Of a stretch of 64,000 nt of DNA, positions 27,346 through 35,787 are shown piece after piece. The notes under the pieces are model-generated. The model did not search any database. It was not told the origin of the DNA and was given only the letters and a program-made list of their open reading frames with translations. Both the position numbers and the translations under genes were made by a program. How positions within the stretch are numbered: the first letter of the stretch is position 1; the number at the start of each line of letters is the position of its first letter. This DNA is from Comamonadaceae bacterium (lineage in GTDB: Bacteria; Pseudomonadota; Gammaproteobacteria; Burkholderiales; Burkholderiaceae_C): NCBI GenBank assembly GCA_015999985.1, contig JAECRA010000010.1, forward strand, positions 1 through 64,000, in the 5' to 3' direction.

Positions 27346-27927
27346 TTGTTTCCAATCTGGAGAAAGACTTGTTCTGAGTTGGTGGTTTTAAACACCCCCT
27401 TGTAGGCGCAAACTACGTCTTACGGAGCCGGCCACTAGCCTTCCAAGCCAAAAGCCTCCTCCGCGATGAGTCCGAAAAGTAAAGCGGATTCATTGAAGAG
27501 GAGGCCGCCTGTTGGGCAGTCTCGCTGGACCAAAGATTCACTCAAAGGAAAAGATCATGCAAGTTAAAAAAATCGCCCTCGCTTCCCTGTTCGCCGTGGT
27601 TCTGTCTGGTAACGCTTTTGCAGCGCAACCTGCGTCTGGGGAAGGCCCTCTGTTTCTGAACGAAGCCTCGGGAGTGAGCACATTGACTCGCGAAGCCGTG
27701 CGTCAGCAAGCCATTGCCACCCCGCCTGCTACAGATGCCTATAACGCATTCGCAGTCGATACCTCTGTGCATGGAGATGTCACCCGTGCCGAAGTGCGTG
27801 AGTCAACTCGTGATGCCATTGCCCATGGCTTCCAAGTGAAAAGCGGCGAATTTGCCTAAGGGCACCTGAAGCGGCCTGCAACGAAGCCGCGCAGACCAAA
27901 AGAAACGAGATGCTTGTCATCTCGTTT
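27346..27927 (+). repeat. Long direct repeat, copy 2
   Basis: Second copy of the 523-bp perfect repeat (27405-27927 equals 17085-17607), with a partly diverged left extension from 27346. The left border lies 65 nt after the acyltransferase stop. Immediately right of it is a fragment related to the LRR gene, so the block DUF4148-like gene plus LRR gene appears to exist once intact and once broken. Confidence 0.95.
27557..27859 (+). CDS. Small secreted DUF4148-like protein, copy 2
   Basis: Identical in DNA and protein to the gene at 17237: 100 residues, signal peptide ending NAFA, two TRxxVR-type motifs. It has the same leader, so if copy 1 is expressed copy 2 should be too, apart from differences upstream of 27405. 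Identity through synonymous sites and non-coding flanks argues for very recent duplication or ongoing gene conversion. Confidence 0.85.
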   Translation: MQVKKIALASLFAVVLSGNAFAAQPASGEGPLFLNEASGVSTLTREAVRQQAIATPPATDAYNAFAVDTSVHGDVTRAEVRESTRDAIAHGFQVKSGEFA

Positions 27928-27931
27928 TTTC
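27901..27931 (+). terminator. Terminator of the small secreted-protein gene, copy 2
   Basis: Same stem as copy 1, with the right arm changed to ATCTCGTTTTTT: the end of the stem is lost, but a cleaner T-run follows. It should be functional. Confidence 0.85.
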
Positions 27932-27971
27932 TTGCTCCGCAGATCGTGCTCGGACCTGCAGGACTTCAAGT

Positions 27972-28085
27972 GTGAGCGGCACGCCGGCGGCCGCTCCCGC
28001 CACGTTGTTGCCAGCTGGCACCGCCCTGCAGCCCAACTTTCTTCAGTCCACCTCGCCAACCGAGCAACGTGGTCGATTGGTGTGA
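27972..28085 (+). pseudogene. Fragment of a second LRR/IPTL-CTERM gene
   Basis: The frame from 27972 gives VSGTPAAAPATLLPAGTALQ, PNFLQSTSPTEQ, then diverges to a stop at 28083. The intact LRR protein has LSGTPPAAPASLLPGGTVLC, PNFLHTPSPTDA at the junction between its repeats and its beta modules. DNA similarity is obvious over roughly 100 bp. Both ends are missing, so this is a remnant. The rest of the gap to 28190 contains only a short GCATATGCA tandem. Confidence 0.72.
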
Positions 28086-28190
28086 GCTACCTGGCGCATA
28101 GCGCATGGTTGGGAGGGCGAGGCGAGAGTCAGGCGGAGCATATGCAGCATATGCAGCGTTCCGACTCCTGTTCACTGGCTAGCAAAGAAA

Positions 28191-29645
28191 TCAGGAGTCA
28201 TCGGGTCTGGGCCACCCTCCGGCCAGTGCCTTGTAGAGAGCAATGCTCGATCGCACCGCATTGATCTGGCTCTGCGCTTTGGCATCTTGTGCGGCCAGTT
28301 GCTCCCGTTGAGCGTCCAGCACTTCATACAGGCTCAGAGTGCCGCCCCTGTACATGCGCTGTGCCAACGCTTGCGCCTCGTCCCGCTGCATCGAAGTAGC
28401 GTCCAACAGGACCCATTCCTCCCTGGCTCTATGGGTTTGAACCAGTGCGTTCTCGGTTTCCTCCAGGGCGAGCAGAACACCTTGCTGATATTGGGCAAGG
28501 GCCTGGGCTGCGCCGGCTTCGCTTGCAGCGATGCGAGCTCGGACGCGGCCGACGTCGAGAAACGACCAGTCAATGCCTAGAAAGGCGCTGTGGTTGGCGG
28601 ATCTACCAGTGAATAAGTCACCACCTGCCAGCGTAAAGCTCCCAAGCACTCCGCCAAGAGATATGCGGGGGAACAAATCTGCCGTCGCTACGCCAATTCG
28701 CGCAGTGGCTGCGTGCAGCCGCGCTTCGGCTGCTGCCAAGTCCGGGCGCCTGCGTAAGAGTTCAGCGGGTGTGCCTGGCGTCAGGCTGGGGGGCATTGTC
28801 GGCAAAGATCCGGTGCTATCCAGCTGAGCGATCAGGTCTCCGGGCGAGAGGCCTAGCAGCACTGCAAGGCGATGTTCAAGCGTGGCGACCTGCAGATGCA
28901 ATGAGGGAAGGCGCGCCTGCGTGCTCATCAGTTGCGCTCGAGCGCGCGTCACGTCCAGTGCGGTGCCGCTGCCAGCAGCCCATCGGCGCTCGACCAGCCG
29001 AGAGGTATCGCGCTGATTCTGTTCGGCCGCTTGCGCGATGCGAAGACGCCATTGCGCGCCGCGCAGCTGGGTATAGGTGTCGGCCACCTGCGCTGCAATC
29101 AGGACCTGCAAGGCAGCGACGTCTGCGTGAGAGGCTTGAACCTCAGCGCGCTGAATTTCGATGGCTCGCTTCAAGCGCCCTACCCAATCGATTTCCCAGG
29201 TGGCGGCGATGCCTGCACTGTAAGCGCGGGTAGATTGCGCCTGACCCGGACTGACCTGGTCTATGCTGAGCTTTTGCTGCGTAGCATCTCCACTCATCTT
29301 CACCGTGGGCAGACGATCCACTTGCGAATGCACCAGCAGAGCTTGCGCAGATTCAAGTCTTGCCATGGCCGCACCTACATCGTGATTGCCCTGCAACGCT
29401 TGCTGTACCAAACGCGTAAGTTGCGCATCGCCAAACTGACGCCAGAAATCCGCTTCGCGAACGTCCGTGGACGTCAATGTCGAGCGGTCTTGCCCGAGTC
29501 CTTCCTCCTGTCGCGCAAATTGCGCGGGCACTGTGCTGTCAGCCGGGGGACGCTGGAAATCTGGTCCAACGGACGCGCACCCGGAAATCAAGAGGGTGCA
29601 GGCGAGCGCTGCGACGCTAAGGGATGAGGTCTTAAACATGGGCAT
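28191..29645 (-). CDS. RND efflux outer-membrane lipoprotein (OprN/NodT type)
   Basis: A 484-residue outer-membrane channel with a lipoprotein signal ending LISGC (Cys at about 23). NodT-family blocks are GPDFQRPP, FGDAQLTRLVQQALQGNHDV, the inner repeat with YTQLRGAQWRLRIAQAAEQN, the LLRRRPDLAAAEARLHAATARIGVATADLFPRISL segment, and the closing YRGGTLSLYEVLDAQREQLAAQ. It docks on the RND transporter and adaptor encoded upstream. The start overlaps the end of the RND gene by 14 nt; ATG at 29639 is also possible. Third gene of the SoxR-linked pump operon. Confidence 0.95.
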   Translation of the reverse strand: MPMFKTSSLSVAALACTLLISGCASVGPDFQRPPADSTVPAQFARQEEGLGQDRSTLTSTDVREADFWRQFGDAQLTRLVQQALQGNHDVGAAMARLESAQALLVHSQVDRLPTVKMSGDATQQKLSIDQVSPGQAQSTRAYSAGIAATWEIDWVGRLKRAIEIQRAEVQASHADVAALQVLIAAQVADTYTQLRGAQWRLRIAQAAEQNQRDTSRLVERRWAAGSGTALDVTRARAQLMSTQARLPSLHLQVATLEHRLAVLLGLSPGDLIAQLDSTGSLPTMPPSLTPGTPAELLRRRPDLAAAEARLHAATARIGVATADLFPRISLGGVLGSFTLAGGDLFTGRSANHSAFLGIDWSFLDVGRVRARIAASEAGAAQALAQYQQGVLLALEETENALVQTHRAREEWVLLDATSMQRDEAQALAQRMYRGGTLSLYEVLDAQREQLAAQDAKAQSQINAVRSSIALYKALAGGWPRPDDS

Positions 29646-32600
29646 GCTCGTTTGAAAGGCCAGGTTGCGGTGCCCTTGGCGTTGGGGTATTCGAGGAATG
29701 CACCCGAAGTTGCGTGCCGCTCAGCTTGCGCAGGGTTACGTAAAACACAGGGGTGAGAAACAGGCCGAAAAGCGTGACACCCAACATGCCGGAGAAAACC
29801 GTGACGCCGGTGGCCGCGCGCACTTCCGAACCAGCGCCCGTCCCTATGAGCAAGGGCAGGGCGCCCGCGATGAAAGCGATCGATGTCATCACGATAGGAC
29901 GCAGCCGCAGTCGGCAAGCCTCGCGCGCGGCGTCTTGAATGCTCGCTCCCTTCATCTCGAGTTCGCGGGCGAACTCCACGATCAGAATGGCGTTCTTGCA
30001 CGCAAGACCCATCAGTACCACTAGCCCAACCTGTACGAAGACGTTGTTGTCGCCACCTGAGAGCCAGACGCCGAACAGTGCGGCACAGATGCACACCGGA
30101 ACGATCAGGATCACCGCGAGCGGCATGGTCCAGCTCTCATACAGTGCCGCGAGCACCAGAAATGCCAGCATCACCGCCAGTGCAAACATCACGACTGCTG
30201 CGTTGCTCTGCTCGACTTGCTGGTAACTCATGTCTGTCCATGCCAACTCGATTCCCGCAGGCAGGGTCTTGTCTGCGATTTTGCGCAGTTGAGCGAGGGT
30301 CTCTGATGAAGACATGACGCGCGGATCTGCATCACCGATCAAATCTGCCGCCGGAAAGCCGTTGAAGCGCAATACGGGGTCCGGGCCGTAGCTGGGAGTG
30401 ACCGTCACCATGGAGGCGAGCGGAACCATCTCACCGCGATGATTGCGCGTCTGCAGTTTGCCTATGTCCTCTGCCGACTGGCGGTAGTCGGCATCGGCCT
30501 GCAGCATGACCCGGTACACGCGACCAAAGGCGTTGAAGTCATTCACGTAGATGGAGCCCAGATAGCCCTGCAAAGTCTGAAATAAATCGTTGAGCGCAAC
30601 CCCTTGCGCCTTGGCCTTGGTGCGGTCGACTTTCACTTCCAGTTGCGGAATATTGGACTGGTAGGAGCTGACTGGATAGTGCATACCCGGCGTCTTGGCT
30701 ATCTCTGCCTGAAACGCATTGAGTGCCTGTTGCAAGGCCGCATAGCCCAAGCCCGCGCGGTCTTCCAGAAACAGTGAATAGCCAGAGCCATTTCCCAAGC
30801 CTTCAATGGGTGGCGGCATCAGCGCGTAGCCAAACCCTCCGTCCATGCCAGCCAGTTTGGCGTTAAGTTCGGCATTGATTTCTGTCGCACTGCGTTGGCG
30901 TTCCGAAAATGGCTTGAGGATGACGTACGCGCTGGTCAGATTGGGCGTGTTGGTGCCTTGCAAGGCATTCAGACCAGCAAATGCGGGGACGGAGTCCACG
31001 TCTTCGATAGACAGCGCATGGCGCGTGAGTTCCTGGGTGACTTCGTCGGTGCGGCCGAGCGAGGACCCTTCAGGCAGCTTGGCGCCTGCAAATAGGTAAA
31101 GCTTGTCTTGCATGGGAATGAATCCGCCCGGCACGTTGTTGAAAAGAAGTGCGGTGCCCCCCAGCAGCGCTACGTACACCAGGAACACGAGACCACGCAG
31201 CTTGAACGAACGACCGACGGCGCGCTCATATCGATTCGCGCTCCTATCGAATGCTCGATTGAATCGTTTGAAGAACCAGCCGAACCCTGCATGCATGGCT
31301 CTGGTCAGCCCATCCGGCCGCGCCCCATGCCCCTGGAGAAGTTTCGCCGCGAGCGCTGGTGACAAGGTCAGAGAGTTGATGGCGGAAATGACCGTGGAGA
31401 TCGCAATCGTCACGGCAAACTGCTTGTAGAACTGGCCGGTGATGCCGTCCAGGAATGCCATGGGCACAAACACCGCGCACAACACCAATGCGATGGCAAT
31501 GATGGGACCGGACACCTCCTTCATGGCCAGGTGAGCCGCATCGCGCGGGGTGTGGCCTTTCTCAATGAAGCGCTCCACGTTCTCCACGACGACGATGGCA
31601 TCGTCCACCACGATGCCGATCGCAAGCACCAGCCCAAAAAGCGTTAGCGTGTTGATGGAGTATCCCAGCAGATAGAGCCACGCGAACGTGCCAACAATGG
31701 ACACGGGCACTGCCAGCAGCGGAATGATGGATGCGCGCCAGGTCTGCAAGAACACAAGCACGACCAATACCACGAGCACGACCGCCTCAATGAGGGTGGT
31801 TTGCACGGCCTTGATGGAATCGCGCACGAAGACGGTGGGGTCCCAGAGGTACTTGAATTGCGTGGCCTGAGGCAGATTCTGGCTCAGGCGATTGAGGGTG
31901 TCGTAGACCTTGTCGGCCACGCCCAAGGCGTTCGCACCTGGTGATAGAAAGATTCCAATGGCAGCCATGTTCTTGTTGTCGAACGAGGCACGCAGTGTGT
32001 AGTCGCTGGCACCCAGCTCAAGCCGCGCGACGTCAGACAGCCGAACCAACTGACCGTCGGCGCCTGCCTTGAGCACGATGTCGCCGAATTCCTCGGAGTT
32101 TTTCAGTCGGCCTTGTACATTGATCGATAGTAGTTTGTCCGTGCCCTTGGTGCTGGGCTCCGCGCCCAGTTGGCCGGCGGAGACCTGCACGTTCTGTTCA
32201 CGAATGGCTGCAATGATCTGATTGACTGTCAGTTGACGGGCTGCAGCCTTGTCCGGATCGAGCCATATACGCATGGCATAGTCACCGGAGCCGTATACAA
32301 CGACATCCCCGATCCCTGGTATGCGCGCCAGTGCATCCTTGACCTTCAAGCTGACGTAGTTGCGCAGGTACAGCGTGTCCAGCTTGTCATCGGAAGAAGC
32401 CAGGCCTACATACATCAGTGGTGTTGCTGACTGTTTCTGGGTTGTGATTCCGTACTGCCGCACTTCTTCAGGCAACCTGCTTTGGGCCTGGCTCACCCGG
32501 TTCTGCACGCGGACTGCGGCGGCATCGGGATCGGTGCCGTGACGAAAGGTTGCCACCACTTGCAGGCTTCCGTCCGATGCGGCAACGGACTTCATGTACA

Positions 32601-32832
32601 TCAGTCCTTCCACACCGTTGATGGATTCTTCCAGTGGGACAGCGACGGACTCTGCGATCTCCTTGGGGTTGGCCCCGGGATAGGTAGCGCGCACCACCAC
32701 GCTGGGCGGCACCACTTCCGGATATTCCCCCGTGGGCAGTTGGGGAATGGCGATCAGGCCGACGGAAAAAATGATGACCGACAGCACGATGGCGAAGATT
32801 GGCCGGTCTATGAAGAACTTGGAAAAACCCAT
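29632..32832 (-). CDS. RND multidrug efflux transporter, MexF-like
   Basis: A 1066-residue proton-driven inner-membrane exporter of the HAE1 class. The N-terminus FSKFFIDRPIFAIVLSVIIF with QLPTGEYPEVVPPSVVVRATYPGANPKEIAESVA is close to MexF. The proton-relay helix has GIVVDDAIVVVENVERF with the paired Asp residues. The second half repeats the architecture through GLACKNAILIVEFARELE near the C-terminus. By analogy with MexEF it may export hydrophobic or nitro-aromatic drugs and redox-active metabolites. It lies 9 nt downstream of the adaptor gene. Confidence 0.96.
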   Translation of the reverse strand: MGFSKFFIDRPIFAIVLSVIIFSVGLIAIPQLPTGEYPEVVPPSVVVRATYPGANPKEIAESVAVPLEESINGVEGLMYMKSVAASDGSLQVVATFRHGTDPDAAAVRVQNRVSQAQSRLPEEVRQYGITTQKQSATPLMYVGLASSDDKLDTLYLRNYVSLKVKDALARIPGIGDVVVYGSGDYAMRIWLDPDKAAARQLTVNQIIAAIREQNVQVSAGQLGAEPSTKGTDKLLSINVQGRLKNSEEFGDIVLKAGADGQLVRLSDVARLELGASDYTLRASFDNKNMAAIGIFLSPGANALGVADKVYDTLNRLSQNLPQATQFKYLWDPTVFVRDSIKAVQTTLIEAVVLVVLVVLVFLQTWRASIIPLLAVPVSIVGTFAWLYLLGYSINTLTLFGLVLAIGIVVDDAIVVVENVERFIEKGHTPRDAAHLAMKEVSGPIIAIALVLCAVFVPMAFLDGITGQFYKQFAVTIAISTVISAINSLTLSPALAAKLLQGHGARPDGLTRAMHAGFGWFFKRFNRAFDRSANRYERAVGRSFKLRGLVFLVYVALLGGTALLFNNVPGGFIPMQDKLYLFAGAKLPEGSSLGRTDEVTQELTRHALSIEDVDSVPAFAGLNALQGTNTPNLTSAYVILKPFSERQRSATEINAELNAKLAGMDGGFGYALMPPPIEGLGNGSGYSLFLEDRAGLGYAALQQALNAFQAEIAKTPGMHYPVSSYQSNIPQLEVKVDRTKAKAQGVALNDLFQTLQGYLGSIYVNDFNAFGRVYRVMLQADADYRQSAEDIGKLQTRNHRGEMVPLASMVTVTPSYGPDPVLRFNGFPAADLIGDADPRVMSSSETLAQLRKIADKTLPAGIELAWTDMSYQQVEQSNAAVVMFALAVMLAFLVLAALYESWTMPLAVILIVPVCICAALFGVWLSGGDNNVFVQVGLVVLMGLACKNAILIVEFARELEMKGASIQDAAREACRLRLRPIVMTSIAFIAGALPLLIGTGAGSEVRAATGVTVFSGMLGVTLFGLFLTPVFYVTLRKLSGTQLRVHSSNTPTPRAPQPGLSNEHAHV

Positions 32833-32841
32833 GACGACGTC

Positions 32842-34062
32842 CTACCGCTTGCCCGACAGGGCAACTTTTTCTTGTGCTTTTGGAGGCGCTGGTGCCGTTT
32901 CATCAGCGATGACTTTGGGCGCTATGGGCATGCCAGGGTAGTAAATGCGATGCATGCCAGTCACCACCAGTTGGTCACCGGCTTCGAGCCCTGATTCCAC
33001 AACACGCCGGCCTTCGAACATCCGCCCCAGTTTGAGCTCCCGCCGCTCTGCCCGGTTGTTCTCACCCACCACGTAGACGTAATTGCGATCCTGATCCGTG
33101 AGCACCGCCTTGTCGTCAATCAGCACCGCTTCAAATTCCGTTCGGCCCTGCATCTGCACACGCGCGAACATGCCCGGCGTGAAGAGTCCGTGATCATTTT
33201 TCATCGTAGCCCGCACACTGATGGTGCCGGTCTGCGGATCCAGACGGTTGTCGGTGAATCCCACCTGGCCGGTATGGGGGAATCCTTCGTCGTTGGCCAA
33301 CCCGACGCGAACCGCCATGGCTGCTCCGGTGCCGCTAGTGGAGCGCATGGCCTGCCTGTTGCGCAGCAAGCTTTGCTCGTCGGCATCGAAATAGACGTGG
33401 ACCGGATTTTGGGACACCACGGTGGACAACACGCTTTGATTGGCCTGTGCCAGGTTGCCGGTGGTCAGCAGGGCACGCCCTGCCAAGCCTGTGATGGGAG
33501 AACGGACTTCGGTAAAGCCCAGCTCGAGTTGAGCGCTTGTCACGGCCGCTTCTGCAGCGCTCACGTTGGCCACGGCCTGCGCCAGGCCACCGGAGCGGTT
33601 ATCTGCTTCCTCCGCGGAAATAGCGCGATCTGCCAGCAACTCGCGAGCCCGCAGATCCTGAGTCCTGGCCAAATTTGCAACGGCATTGGCGCGTTGCAAC
33701 TGAGATTGAGCGCTGGCCAAGGCGGCTTTGTAGGCGCGTGCGTCGATGGTGAACAGCAGTTGACCCTTGCGCACCACCTGGCCTTCGCGGAAATTCACGC
33801 TCTCTATGTATCCGTTCACGCGTGGGCGAATCTCCACTGATTCCTGCGCGGCAATGCGGCCATTGAAAGTGTCCCACTGCTGCACCTTACTCACTTGCAC
33901 AGGAGAAACATTGACCGGAGCCGGGGGCGACTCAGCTGATGAAGATCCCTCTTGTTTGCCGCCCTGGGCTTGTCCGCAGGCGGTTAACGTGAGCGGTAGC
34001 AGGGCGGCAGCGGTCAAAGCTGCCGCCCGCGTCCTCCAGCGCGAGTTGATGGTTGAACTCAT
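32842..34062 (-). CDS. RND periplasmic adaptor (membrane fusion) lipoprotein, MexE-like
   Basis: A 406-residue adaptor from the ATG at 34062, behind AAGGAATTTC. The signal ends LTACG (lipoprotein). The biotinyl-lipoyl half-motifs GRIAAQESVEIRPRVNGYIESVNFREGQVVRKGQLLFTID and AEAAVTSAQLELGFTEVRSPITGLAGRALLTTGNLA flank an alpha-hairpin; the beta-barrel follows. It bridges the RND pump to the outer-membrane channel. First gene of the pump operon, transcribed away from the SoxR-type regulator. Confidence 0.95.
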   Translation of the reverse strand: MSSTINSRWRTRAAALTAAALLPLTLTACGQAQGGKQEGSSSAESPPAPVNVSPVQVSKVQQWDTFNGRIAAQESVEIRPRVNGYIESVNFREGQVVRKGQLLFTIDARAYKAALASAQSQLQRANAVANLARTQDLRARELLADRAISAEEADNRSGGLAQAVANVSAAEAAVTSAQLELGFTEVRSPITGLAGRALLTTGNLAQANQSVLSTVVSQNPVHVYFDADEQSLLRNRQAMRSTSGTGAAMAVRVGLANDEGFPHTGQVGFTDNRLDPQTGTISVRATMKNDHGLFTPGMFARVQMQGRTEFEAVLIDDKAVLTDQDRNYVYVVGENNRAERRELKLGRMFEGRRVVESGLEAGDQLVVTGMHRIYYPGMPIAPKVIADETAPAPPKAQEKVALSGKR

Positions 34063-34180
34063 TTTGAAATTCCTTGTTGCGAAGGCGCGTGCTTGCTCGG
34101 CGCCGGTAGAAAAAACTCGCAACGAGGGTGATTTCAGCCATCGCGACAGACAGGCCTTCGCTTTACTCGTTGCCAAAGAT

Positions 34181-34212
34181 GATTGTTCAAGTTAAAGTGA
34201 ACTTTAAGTCAA
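34181..34212 (-). promoter_or_regulatory. SoxR-type operator and efflux promoter
   Basis: On the minus strand a TTGACT box (34207-34212) is followed by a perfect inverted repeat TTAAAGT-TC-ACTTTAA (34192-34207, read on the minus strand). With a 19-bp spacer, AACAAT falls at the -10 position. A -35/-10 spacing of 19-20 bp spanning a dyad is the hallmark of MerR-family target promoters. It lies directly between the regulator and the pump. Spacing was counted by hand. Confidence 0.65.
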
Positions 34213-34233
34213 GCAGCAACGAGGAATGGCAAC

Positions 34234-34710
34234 ATGAACGCTAGGGATGATGAGCTGATGCTGATCGGAGCCATCGCGCAGCGCAGCGGCGTAAACGCCT
34301 CGGCCTTGCGGTATTACGAGTCACTTGGATTGATCGAATCTGTTCGCAGCACCGCAGGACATCGCCGCTATAGACGCTCCACCCTGCGCAGGGTGGCCTA
34401 CATCGTTTTCGCGCAACGCCTGGGCTTTCAACTCGAAGAAATCGCATCGCAACTGGATGGCTTATCGAAGCACCACGCACCTACCGGCGATGAGTGGAGC
34501 AGCCTGTCGCAGATCTGGACCAAGCGGGTTGATGAGCGGATTCAGGAACTTGTCCACCTGCGCAATAGCCTGGACAACTGCATCGGTTGCGGTTGCCTTT
34601 CCATGAAGGTATGCAAGGTTTTCAACCGGGAAGACCGCCTTGCCGAAAAAGGCGCCGGACCGAGGCTTTGGCTAGGTGACACGCCGACAGCTGGCGACGA
34701 CTGTCAATGA
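34234..34710 (+). CDS. soxR: SoxR-type [2Fe-2S] redox-sensing MerR regulator
   Basis: A 158-residue MerR-family activator. The N-terminal winged helix reads IGAIAQRSGVNASALRYYESLGLIESVRSTAGHRRY. A dimerisation helix follows, then the SoxR cluster motif C116-IG-C119-G-C121-LSMKV-C127, which binds a [2Fe-2S] centre oxidised by redox-cycling compounds. Nothing essential is missing. It diverges from the MexEF-like pump across the operator at 34181-34212, the same logic as SoxR with MexGHI in Pseudomonas, so it most likely induces this pump in response to redox-active drugs. Confidence 0.93.
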   Translation: MNARDDELMLIGAIAQRSGVNASALRYYESLGLIESVRSTAGHRRYRRSTLRRVAYIVFAQRLGFQLEEIASQLDGLSKHHAPTGDEWSSLSQIWTKRVDERIQELVHLRNSLDNCIGCGCLSMKVCKVFNREDRLAEKGAGPRLWLGDTPTAGDDCQ

Positions 34711-34764
34711 ATTGGCGTCACAGATGGCCCCTGAAAGTGGCCTGCCGGCGATGCAAGTAAAAGA

Positions 34765-34796
34765 AAAGCCCGCATGCAGCACTGCATGCGGGCTTT
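34765..34796. terminator. Bidirectional terminator between soxR and tRNA-Arg
   Basis: A perfect 15-bp stem AAAGCCCGCATGCAG / CTGCATGCGGGCTTT with a 2-nt loop. The A-run on one side and the T-run on the other allow it to end both soxR (plus strand) and the tRNA transcript (minus strand). Confidence 0.88.
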
Positions 34797-34826
34797 GAAA
34801 TCCTGTGGGATTTTCTGGATAATTCT

Positions 34827-34902
34827 TGGTGCGGCTGGCGGGGATCGAACCCACGACCCTTGGCTTCGGAGGCCAATACTCTATCCACTGAGCTACAGCC
34901 GC
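34827..34902 (-). tRNA. tRNA-Arg, anticodon CCG
   Basis: Read on the minus strand: acceptor GCGGCTG / CAGCCGC, D-stem GCTC, anticodon stem TTGGC / GCCAA with loop CTCCGAA (anticodon CCG, decoding CGG), T-arm GTGGG-TTCGATC-CCCGC, discriminator A, and an encoded CCA. All stems pair apart from ordinary G-U wobbles. It stands alone between the two pump regulators; no integrase or attachment duplication is visible beside it. Confidence 0.96.
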
Positions 34903-34921
34903 TTTTGAAGTTAGCCTTGTA

Positions 34922-35554
34922 TTATCCCTGATTGTCGGTGTCTATTTGAGAGGACAGGCCGATCCCTCTCAAAAAAGCATCCAGAGAGCTCAATCCTGCG
35001 GCTTCGAGGTCGAATGAGGGTTCGAGCAGCCAGCTGAAGATGAGGCCGTGCACCATGGCGTGCATGCCTTGAGCCAATTGGCCCAGGGGAGCCGGAAAGG
35101 TAATGCCATGCTGCCGGCTGGCGCTCTCAAGCGCGGTTTGTACGCATTGCATGTGTTCGCGCTGAGACTGCAGCAGACGGTCGCGTACGGCACCCAACTC
35201 TTCTGTATGCTCCACCATCAAAGTAGCGATTTCCAGCACGCGCCGCGTCTGCTCGTCATTGGCGATCTGGCGGAGCGCCTGCCTAAGCCCCTGACGCAGC
35301 GCCGCAACGGGGTTTGCTCCGCTCACGTCTGGTAGCGTGCTTTGCAGCGGCAAGGTGACACGCTCCATCATCGCGTTGTACAGATCGGCCTTGTCCTTGA
35401 AATGCCAGTACAGCGCGCCACGCGTGACACCTGCGGCTTGTGCAATGTCGTTCAGCGAGGTGCGAGAGACGCCCCGCTTCTGAAATACGCACTCAGCCGC
35501 GTCAAGCAACGCGGTGCGCGTGGCTTGGGCGTCTTCCTTGGTACGGCGGGCCAT
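34922..35554 (-). CDS. TetR/AcrR-family repressor of the adjacent RND pump
   Basis: A 210-residue regulator of the AcrR/TtgR subgroup. The DNA-binding part is ARRTKEDAQATRTALLDAAECVFQKRGVSRTSLNDIAQAAGVTRGALYWHFKDKADLYNAM. The C-terminal ligand domain has the MAATS-type helices VLEIATLMVEHTEELGAVRDRL. It diverges from the acrA-like gene, with a near-AcrR operator between them, so it most likely represses that pump and itself until a drug binds. Confidence 0.93.
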   Translation of the reverse strand: MARRTKEDAQATRTALLDAAECVFQKRGVSRTSLNDIAQAAGVTRGALYWHFKDKADLYNAMMERVTLPLQSTLPDVSGANPVAALRQGLRQALRQIANDEQTRRVLEIATLMVEHTEELGAVRDRLLQSQREHMQCVQTALESASRQHGITFPAPLGQLAQGMHAMVHGLIFSWLLEPSFDLEAAGLSSLDAFLRGIGLSSQIDTDNQG

Positions 35555-35617
35555 GTAATAAAGGGGTTAGAAAGGGGTGAGAAGATGGGAAATAGATGAA
35601 ACTTGCTTCGATATTAG

Positions 35618-35645
35618 CATATACATTCTTGAATGTATGTATAAT
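35618..35645. promoter_or_regulatory. AcrR/TtgR-like operator over the pump promoter
   Basis: ATACATTC-TT-GAATGTAT (35621-35638) is a perfect 8-bp inverted repeat extended by TATA on both sides, and a TATAAT box overlaps its right end (35640-35645). The TACATTC/GAATGTA half-sites resemble the E. coli AcrR operator. Repressor binding here would block the pump promoter directly. Confidence 0.75.
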
Positions 35646-35787
35646 TCCGAACGTTTTCACTCGGCTATTGCTCGGGTTGCTGCTAGATTTACGTGGCAGA
35701 CCTGAAGTCATCCGCAATGTCTACCTAGTGCTTGCTCCATCGCGGGGCAGCACTCCCCTTTTTTCCAGAAAAGCAAGAGAAATCAAC

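Noticed and set aside
17026-27931. Composite transposon flanked by two IS copies
   Set aside because: The identical 523-bp units carry a secreted-protein gene and no transposase, and have no terminal inverted repeats or target duplications that I can find.
28133-28160. Tandem GCATATGCA repeats as a possible CRISPR or operator array
   Set aside because: Only two short copies with no regular spacers.
34827-34902. tRNA-Arg as an integration site for a genomic island
   Set aside because: No integrase and no repeated tRNA 3' end within the window; flanking pump genes look like backbone.
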